In this document: positions 55,825 to 64,000 of the stretch, one piece after another
Layout: every line of letters starts with the position of its first letter
How positions within the stretch are numbered: position 1 is the first letter of the stretch
NCBI RefSeq assembly: GCF_010015585.1
Contig: NW_022985075.1
Coordinates: forward strand, 1-64,000
Origin: Eremomyces bilateralis CBS 781.70
Taxonomy: Eukaryota; Ascomycota; Dothideomycetes; Eremomycetales; Eremomycetaceae
DNA length: 64,000 bases
Direction: 5' to 3'
Made by a program: the position numbers and the translations under genes
The notes under the pieces: generated by a model
Database searches by the model: none
Seen by the model: only the letters and a program-made list of their open reading frames with translations
Told to the model about the DNA's origin: nothing

Positions 55825-57875
55825 ATCGAGCAATGGGACAAGATCGTCCTTGAAAGTTTCCGAAAGTATCGCGTGGGGAGAAGCAAGGAGGGTCGACACG
55901 AAAGGTCACGACCGACGAAGGAAACAAGCGAGGGGGTCGGGGACGGGCCTAAACCACGTCGAGGGCAGGAATCGGCACTGAAACTGGAGTCCGATCGATG
56001 TTGTTACGATCAGGGGACTCTGGAGAACCGAGACGAATGAGTTAGCTTCAAGAATTCCATTATCGGCATTCTTCTGAGTGGAAGCGGAATGCGGAAATAT
56101 CAAGACTGAGGAATGAGACTTACGAGTTCTATAGACACGAAGGGTCTGGAAACGACGTACGACTTATCGTGAACCTTCTCTGCACATCAAGCACCGATTC
56201 GAGGGCAGCTTCGATTACTATTCACACTTGTTGTCGGACAATACGCGACGCAAACTGCACTATTGAACCAGAGCTGTGGGTGATTATCTGGTGTCCGTAT
56301 TTGAGGGCGGACAATGCGAAGGGGCGTTCCGCTATTGACAATCTCTTGTTCACAATGTACAGGTGATGGAATGATCGAGGGACAGTCGACGTAAATAAGC
56401 ACTATTGCTTGGGGGATGAATACAGAACCAAAGGATGGTGGTGTGGATTCGGGGGTGTCTGGCGGTCGATGGAGGGAATTATGGAATAACACGGTCGAAT
56501 TGGCGAAACAATGAATAGGCGAATAACACTATTATAAGTGAATCGGCAGCTATTGAACGAGTGAACGAAGAATAGATGTAAACGGATTACAAGCCTAAGG
56601 GAATAGATGGCAGAATCAATAGCGAGGGTGTGGAGTGAATAGCTAAACCGAGCTAGGTAGCTATTCAAGGTAACACAGATGGGAGAAGATGAGAAGGAGA
56701 GAAGTGAAGACAATACTTCGAAAGACTGGAGATAAAAGGAAGTGAAGCGAATGAAGATATGGATTGAATGAATGAAGGAGAGTAAAAGGTGGTGGTGAAT
56801 GGGGAGAGTGAGAAGAGCGATGAATGAATCGAGGATGAGATGGAGAGTGAGAGACAAGGAGAGGAGTGACACAAAACAGACCCTCACACAAGGAGTAACA
56901 AGGGTTAACAGAAGGCCACAAGGCCAGACCCAGGGCTGGCCTGAGCTTGGGCGTCGGTTGTACCTGGCGCTTATCCCGATTCGGTATGAGGATCTACTGT
57001 GATTGGATGATTGGATGAATGCCTTGAATGCCTGACGCTAAATAGTCAACGCCGTCTATTGTAATTTGCTGGATGGAAGCCAGAATCCCATTGGGCTGGT
57101 GAAGGTGTACAGTAAATAAAGTACAGAGAAACACTGTGTACGATATTAATATTACTGGCATCCTTTTTTCCAATGGTCACGCAAGAGGATGTTCTCGTTT
57201 AAGTATTATCTCAATTTCCATCAATTTAATCAACCCAATCATGGTCCCCGGTATTGGGGATGGTGGCATATTACCGCGAGCCAGTTGTCCCGGGAAAAGG
57301 AGATCGACCAACGATGGATCCTCCGGTTCAAATTGCATCTTGGCTTCCTTCAAGACTTCAACGTGCATGTGGATCGGGTGGATCGCTGGCGAGTTGTGCC
57401 CTGCCGAGTGCAGAGTGCAGAGTGCAGCCTGCACACCTCACAGAAGTCTCCTGTAGTCCTGTTGTCAATCTTGTCATGCTGTGCTCTTTCATCTGTAGCC
57501 GAAGAACCCGCCCGCGTGGAATTGGCTGCCGATCGGGGGTGCGCCTTGAGCAACTCCATTCAACGCCTCGTGGGCCCGGTTGACGGCTGGTCCATAGCTC
57601 AGGGCGACAGACAGGGCCGGCCGCTGGACGCAGGGAGCTGCAGCTAACGGAGGTCGGGGCGAGAGCCGCAACACGTGTGAGCTGTGATTCTGTGAACTTT
57701 CCCAACGTCGATCCATGCAGCTCGGATCTTTTCAAGTTTCAATCTCCCAAAAAGTCCATCCCATCATCTATCCCAACCACATCCCGCGTCGAGGTGAAGA
57801 CGTGTGGCCGTGTCACAGGCATCGGCTTCGTCGCACTCGGGTCCAGTCAAGTGGACATGCTGTCCATCCGCCGCC
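55825..57875. promoter_or_regulatory. Long divergent region between nrd1 and alg8
   Basis: About 2 kb. A purine-rich plus-strand block (about 56660-56890; C/T-rich for nrd1) gives a spurious 161-codon open frame on the minus strand and probably marks the nrd1 promoter or leader. A short tandem of GAGTGCA occurs at about 57408-57427. The right end holds the alg8 promoter. Confidence 0.45.
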
Positions 57876-59796
<1,921 letters not shown>

Positions 59797-60219
59797 GTGG
59801 AAGGGCGGGACGGAGTGAATCATGCTTAGATACCCGCAGATTTAGACGTCTTGATTGTATGGAATATAGAGGAAAAGACTATATTAATAATTTACACTGG
59901 AATACAGTGACCCCCTTTCCTATTCTTGCAATTACATTGCAAAAGTAATTTAAGTCGAGATACAGTAATCATAGGACATCCGTCTCAGGGGCTGGGCCGC
60001 TGGGGGATCGGACGAAAGCTTGCCTCAGACGTCATCAGGCACCAACACGGGAACTTCACCCGAAAACCGAAGCCAACCGAAGATCAGCCACCCGCAACTT
60101 GGACATGGAGCGACTTCGCCCGAGTCTTGCTCTCTCGAAATACCATCAACCGTCCCCAATCCTCCCAATTGAACCCCTTTCAAGTCTTTTAGAGTGCAGT
60201 TGGAGGAGGAGTTTGCATC
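59797..60219. promoter_or_regulatory. Intergenic: alg8 3' UTR and promoter of the ETF-beta gene
   Basis: 423 bp between two plus-strand genes. No further gene seen. Confidence 0.5.
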
Positions 60220-61177
60220 ATGTCTGGGCTACGGGTACTTGTCCCCATCAAACGGGTGATCGACTATGCAGTATGTCTCCCCCCTGGAACAATCTGGATT
60301 TCCCTTCCCCCGCTTCACCACCAAGGACAGTAGAGACAATCCGCACCTACGGAGACTCTACCTCTATGATACCAGCTCACCCCTAATCCCTCCCCCCTTC
60401 CTCCCCAATCCACCATCCTCGAACTAACCCCCCCAGGTCAAACCCCGCATCAACAAATCCCACACCGGCGTCGAAACCGCCGGCGTCAAACACAGCATGA
60501 ACCCCTTCGATGAGCTCTCCATCGAAGAAGCCGTCCGCCTCCGCGAACGCGCCGCGAAATCCCCCACCACCTCCCCCCGCATCGCCGACATCCTCGCCTT
60601 CACCGCCGGCCCCCCGAAGGCCGCCGACGCGCTCCGCACCGCGCTCGCCATGGGCGCGGATCGCGGGATCCACGTCACCGTCGCCGACGACGCACCGCCA
60701 CTGGAGCCGCTGGGCGTAGCGAAGTTGCTCGCGCAGGTGGCGCGCGAGGAGAAGGCGGACTTGGTGATTCTCGGGAAGCAGGCGATTGATGGGGATATGG
60801 GGCAGACGGGGCAGATGGTGGCGGGGTTGTTGGGGTGGGGGCAGGCGACACAGGCGGCACAGGTGACGGTGGGGGTAGAAGGGGGCGTGGAGGTGGTGCG
60901 GGAGGTGGATGGGGGCCAGGAAACACTGAAGGGGAAGTTGCCGATGGTGATCACGACGGATTTAAGGTTGAATGAGCCGCGATATGCGAGCTTGCCGAAT
61001 ATTATGAAGGCGAAGAAGAAGCCGGTGGTGAAGCGCTCATTGGAGGAGATGGGGGTAGATGTGGAGAGGCGGTTGAAGACGGTGAGCGTGGAGGAGCCGC
61101 CGGCGAGGGAGGGAGGAGTGAAGGTGGAGAATGTCGATGGGATGATTGCAAAGTTGAAGGAATTGGGAGCGCTATAA
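60220..61177 (+). CDS. Electron transfer flavoprotein beta subunit
   Basis: Mitochondrial matrix protein that with ETF-alpha (FAD) passes electrons from acyl-CoA dehydrogenases to the ubiquinone pool. Two exons keep frame, 60220-60270 and 60437-61177, giving 263 residues, normal for the family. The N-terminus MSGLRVLVPIKRVIDYAVKPR is typical; NPFDELSIEEAVRLRE and the AMP-binding stretch LVILGKQAIDGDMGQTGQMVAGLLGW (about residues 122-147) follow. The DLRLNEPRYASLPNIMKAKKK block contains the region recognised by partner dehydrogenases and methylated in animals. The single intron is 166 bp, longer than its neighbours. No classical N-terminal presequence, as usual for ETF-beta. Confidence 0.97.
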
Positions 61178-61378
61178 TTGGTAACATCTACAAAATTCAT
61201 ATAGATTGGCTAGGTAGCATGCCAGCAGCATGCGGGAGGATTTTTGAATAATAGAGCAACATGTATTTTCTGCATCTTGAGAATCTATCCAAGATATAAA
61301 AATAAGGGCCAATGCTTCGTAACTCCGGCTCGTCATCGTACAATCCCTTCCACTTCCAACACCCAAGATGCATCCATC

Positions 61379-62894
61379 CTACCAATCCCCCCACCCATCG
61401 TCTCCGTCCTTCTTCCCCCCTTCATTCCCCTTCTTCATCGCCGCCGTCCCAATCGCCCCGCTCTTCTTCGCCGGCCCTCCCTGCCCCTGCGTCGTCGTCT
61501 CCCCCGCCGCCGCAAACTCATCCCAGAAGTCCTTCTTCTCCGCCGGCGGCCCGACCTTGCTCGTTGTAGCAGCCGGTTCCTCTCCGCCGAACGAATCCCA
61601 GAAATCCTTCCGTTCCGGGCCGGTGGAGCTGGCGGGATGGAGCTTCCCGTCCTCGCCTTCGACGAAGCGGCCGAAGGATTCGGTGGCCGTGCGGGTAGTG
61701 GATTGGAGACCGGCTCCGAGGTTCAGGGCGGTTTGGCTGGCGGCTTTGGAAAGGTCGGACTCGGCGAACTAATACAGCGCGATCAGTATCTGCGTCCAGC
61801 GAAGTCCGGCCCAAAGCGAGACGGGTGGTTTTTCGACTTACCTTCTTCATCCCCGGCACCACCCACCCCTCATACCCATCCTTCGCCCCCTTCCCCACCG
61901 TCGTACTCAACCACCCAAACCCTTTCGACAACGCCGCCACCGGATCCTTCTGAAACTCATCCAACCCCAAACCCCCGCCGGACCCTCCCGCCGGCCCCGC
62001 TAGATACGACGGATCGCTCCCAAACCCCGCGTACTTCCCCCCCTCGCTCGGCGCCAAGTCCGCCGACCGCCCCGCGTTCTCTGCCCCCATCCTCGAGAAA
62101 TACGCCTCATTCTGCGCTTTCCGCGCTGCTGCTGCTGACAGGCTCGATGTCCCCAGCGCCGGCGACCCTCCCTTCCCCGGTGCCGGCCCCTCCGCTACCC
62201 GCGTCCGCGCCACCGGCGTCGCCGCCCGACTGCTCTGCCCGGACGACCCACCCATCGCGGCGCCAGCGCCAGCCCGCTGTTGTGCGCGCTCCGCCGCGGT
62301 CTTCCTCCGCTTCTCTCGCTCCTTCTCCACGGAGCCGGCGACGAACTCGCGCCCCTCGACCTTGCAGCTCAAGCGCTCCCGCCACTCCTCGGCGGCGAGG
62401 GAATCGTAGCGGTCGGCGACGGTGCAGTCGTCGAAGGTGCGGGCCTGGGCCACGTTGTCTGGGTGGCGGTCAAAGAAGTCGCGCCAGGGTTGGTTGCCGC
62501 CGAGGGACATGCGGGCGAGCTCGGCGGGCTTGAAGGCGTCCATGGTGATGGAGCGGACGAAGGAGATGTGGACGCCGAGGCCGCGGTGGATGCCGGAGCA
62601 GGTGAGGCACATGAAGATGCCGAGTTTGGGGGAAGCCTGGGAGAGTTAGTGGTGGTGCCCCGGAGGGGCCGATAAGGATGTTGGGGGGTAGAGAGATGAC
62701 CTACCCATTGTGGACTCGGTGCGGGGCAATCGACACACACGTTGTTGTTGTTCGTCTTCTGGATCTCGAGGAGCTGTGTTTCGCAACGCCATGTCAGTCA
62801 ATTCTCCATAAGCGTCTACTGCACCGAAGGGGGTCTAAAGGCGACTGACCTTGCTCCTTGTCTCCGGATCCACCTCCCACATCTTGCCCGCCAT
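61379..62894 (-). CDS. gcs1: ADP-ribosylation factor GTPase-activating protein Gcs1 (ArfGAP1 type)
   Basis: Stimulates GTP hydrolysis by Arf1 during Golgi/ER and post-Golgi vesicle traffic. Four exons keep frame, 62850-62894, 62705-62773, 61842-62636 and 61379-61768, giving 432 residues. The ArfGAP zinc finger is C28-x2-C31-x16-C48-x2-C51 with the catalytic arginine at R56 (GIHRGLGVH). SLGGNQPWRDFF follows at about residues 85-96. The middle is Ala/Gly/Ser-rich. KGFGWLSTTVGKGAKDGYEGWVVPGMKK and the next exon's LSKAASQTALNLG look like ALPS-type amphipathic helices that sense curved membranes. The C-terminus repeats a K-DFWD-F motif twice and ends GDDGWGDW, an acidic-Trp tail of this family. 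Confidence 0.95.
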
Positions 62895-64000
62895 CTTTGC
62901 TCGTGAATTCCCTTGCAATGGGGTTTCGTCCAGGGACTCGATTTATACGATGAGAAGAATGCCGCGGTTTAATTTCAACGGGAGAGAGGGATCGAAGGAC
63001 GATATCGGCGTAGTCACTTCAGGTCGCCTAGCATGCGGAACCTTAGCGATACGAGAAGGTTCAGGATATCGCGATGTAGGTGGTCGGTAACAGCGAAGAT
63101 CCGGAATATGTTGAGCAGTAGCACGGCCGATTCGGTAGTTAGAATTGATAATAGGGACAGTTTTTAGACGTTTAAGATTCCAGGAAGGAAATTGAACGCT
63201 GGGATGTCGTCGTTCGAGACGTAGGAGGGCTGGACAGGAATCAGGGATCTTGATGCCCTGGCTGCAGAGAGCATGTGATTGGTGAATTCAACAGAACATC
63301 CCCAAGCAACGATATCACCCTGAATTCTGAGACAAATATCACTAATATTAGAAGCAAGTTCAATGGGTATCCATAATCATCATGTTCTCTCCAGACTACT
63401 TCAAGTCTAAGAAGTAATATACAATCCCTCTTAGCGCTGCGCGTGCTTTTATATCGAATCTGCATCCTAAGTTCTAGGCCATCGTCCAGATCGGGATGCA
63501 TCCTCGCAGTCTCCGAGACCAGGACGATTCCAACCCACTCCACAGAACCTAACCCACCACAGGAGTCACCCCGTTCGTGGGAAGGCCTGCATATACTCAA
63601 ATCCGATAATCAACCATTCGTCACATCGCCCGCTGCGCGATGATCGCTCGCTGGATCATCGATGAAAACCGCAAAATCCCAGGCGTCGCGGTGACACCAG
63701 TGGGGGGTGTATCTCGTCCCGTACGCCGTTGCTATGAGCGGTCGATCAAGGCGCGAGCCATAGAGCGACAGGATTCGCTGCCGATGACCGCCGTGGCTCG
63801 AAAAACAAAATCTGAATCAAGGAAGGAAACGTCCGTCTATGTACTGGTTTCGCGTGACGTTGGTATCAGGGGGGTGGGGAGAAGTGCTCGTCGAGCTATT
63901 TGTAGGTCGTTGGAGACGGTTCATCCAGACCTGCCAATGTTCTGCAGGGACTCGCTGGGTGTGGGTGGGTCAGGGTTTCGCACCTAGTCGAGACTGGTTA
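62895..64000. other. Right-end stretch: gcs1 promoter and unassigned sequence
   Basis: About 1.1 kb to the window edge. It should begin with the gcs1 promoter. A 115-codon plus-strand frame (63640-63987) has no family features, and no splice chain was found. It could be the edge of a gene lying mostly outside the window. Confidence 0.35.

Noticed and set aside
56402-56887. 161-codon minus-strand open frame, Ser/Leu/Phe/His-rich
   Set aside because: Produced by a C/T-only tract; low complexity, no family features, lies in the nrd1 upstream region.
61244-62533. 429-codon Pro/Arg/Ser-rich plus-strand frame
   Set aside because: Antisense shadow of gcs1; the minus-strand frame has the ArfGAP finger and correct splicing.

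Overview
The window looks like a chromosome segment of a filamentous ascomycete (Pezizomycotina, probably Eurotiomycetes). Coding genes are split by many short introns (about 47-80 bp, GT-AG, often with a CTAAC-like branch site), spacing is compact, and the set mixes universal eukaryotic genes with fungus-specific families: an FlbC-like C2H2 factor, a fungal rhodopsin-domain (SAT4) membrane protein, a FunK1-type kinase relic and a CorA-like protein. All calls come from reading the translated sequence; no database search was run. Exon joins were checked by hand for reading-frame continuity.

Layout. 1-11.5 kb is a dense housekeeping block: a truncated protein O-mannosyltransferase, a Yea4-type UDP-GlcNAc transporter, the PP2A B (Cdc55) subunit, ribosomal protein L3, chaperonin subunit CCT4 and proteasome ATPase Rpt1. 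11.5-27 kb is a gene-poor accessory island. It holds a pogo-type transposase fragment, two decayed protein kinase genes, two identical tandem 5S rRNA genes of a divergent type, and a piggyBac element with 43-bp inverted ends and a long transposase frame. 27-28.2 kb is a C2H2 developmental regulator (FlbC-like) sitting alone between 7.5 kb and 6.5 kb of gene-free DNA.

34.7-45.7 kb is a second dense block: NuA4 subunit Eaf6, TFIIS, the methionine-salvage dehydratase Mde1, a large CorA-like membrane protein with an RS-rich N-terminus, and a PWWP chromatin protein. 45.7-50.4 kb is gene-poor, but a previously unrecognised multi-exon reading frame of unknown function (48.1-49.3 kb, perhaps decayed) lies on the minus strand. 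50.4-62.9 kb carries a SAT4/rhodopsin-like membrane protein, the four-RRM protein Nrd1, the N-glycosylation glucosyltransferase Alg8, electron transfer flavoprotein beta and the ArfGAP Gcs1. 62.9-64 kb shows nothing recognisable.

Functionally this is mostly core cell biology: secretory-pathway glycosylation (Pmt, UDP-GlcNAc transport, Alg8), vesicle traffic (Gcs1), proteostasis (CCT4 and Rpt1 share a promoter region), transcription and chromatin (Eaf6 and TFIIS share a promoter region; PWWP protein) and developmental RNA and DNA regulators (FlbC-like, Nrd1). I see no gene-cluster-like novel system. The most unusual items are the divergent 5S pair with a piggyBac element just upstream, and the unknown gene at 48-49.8 kb.
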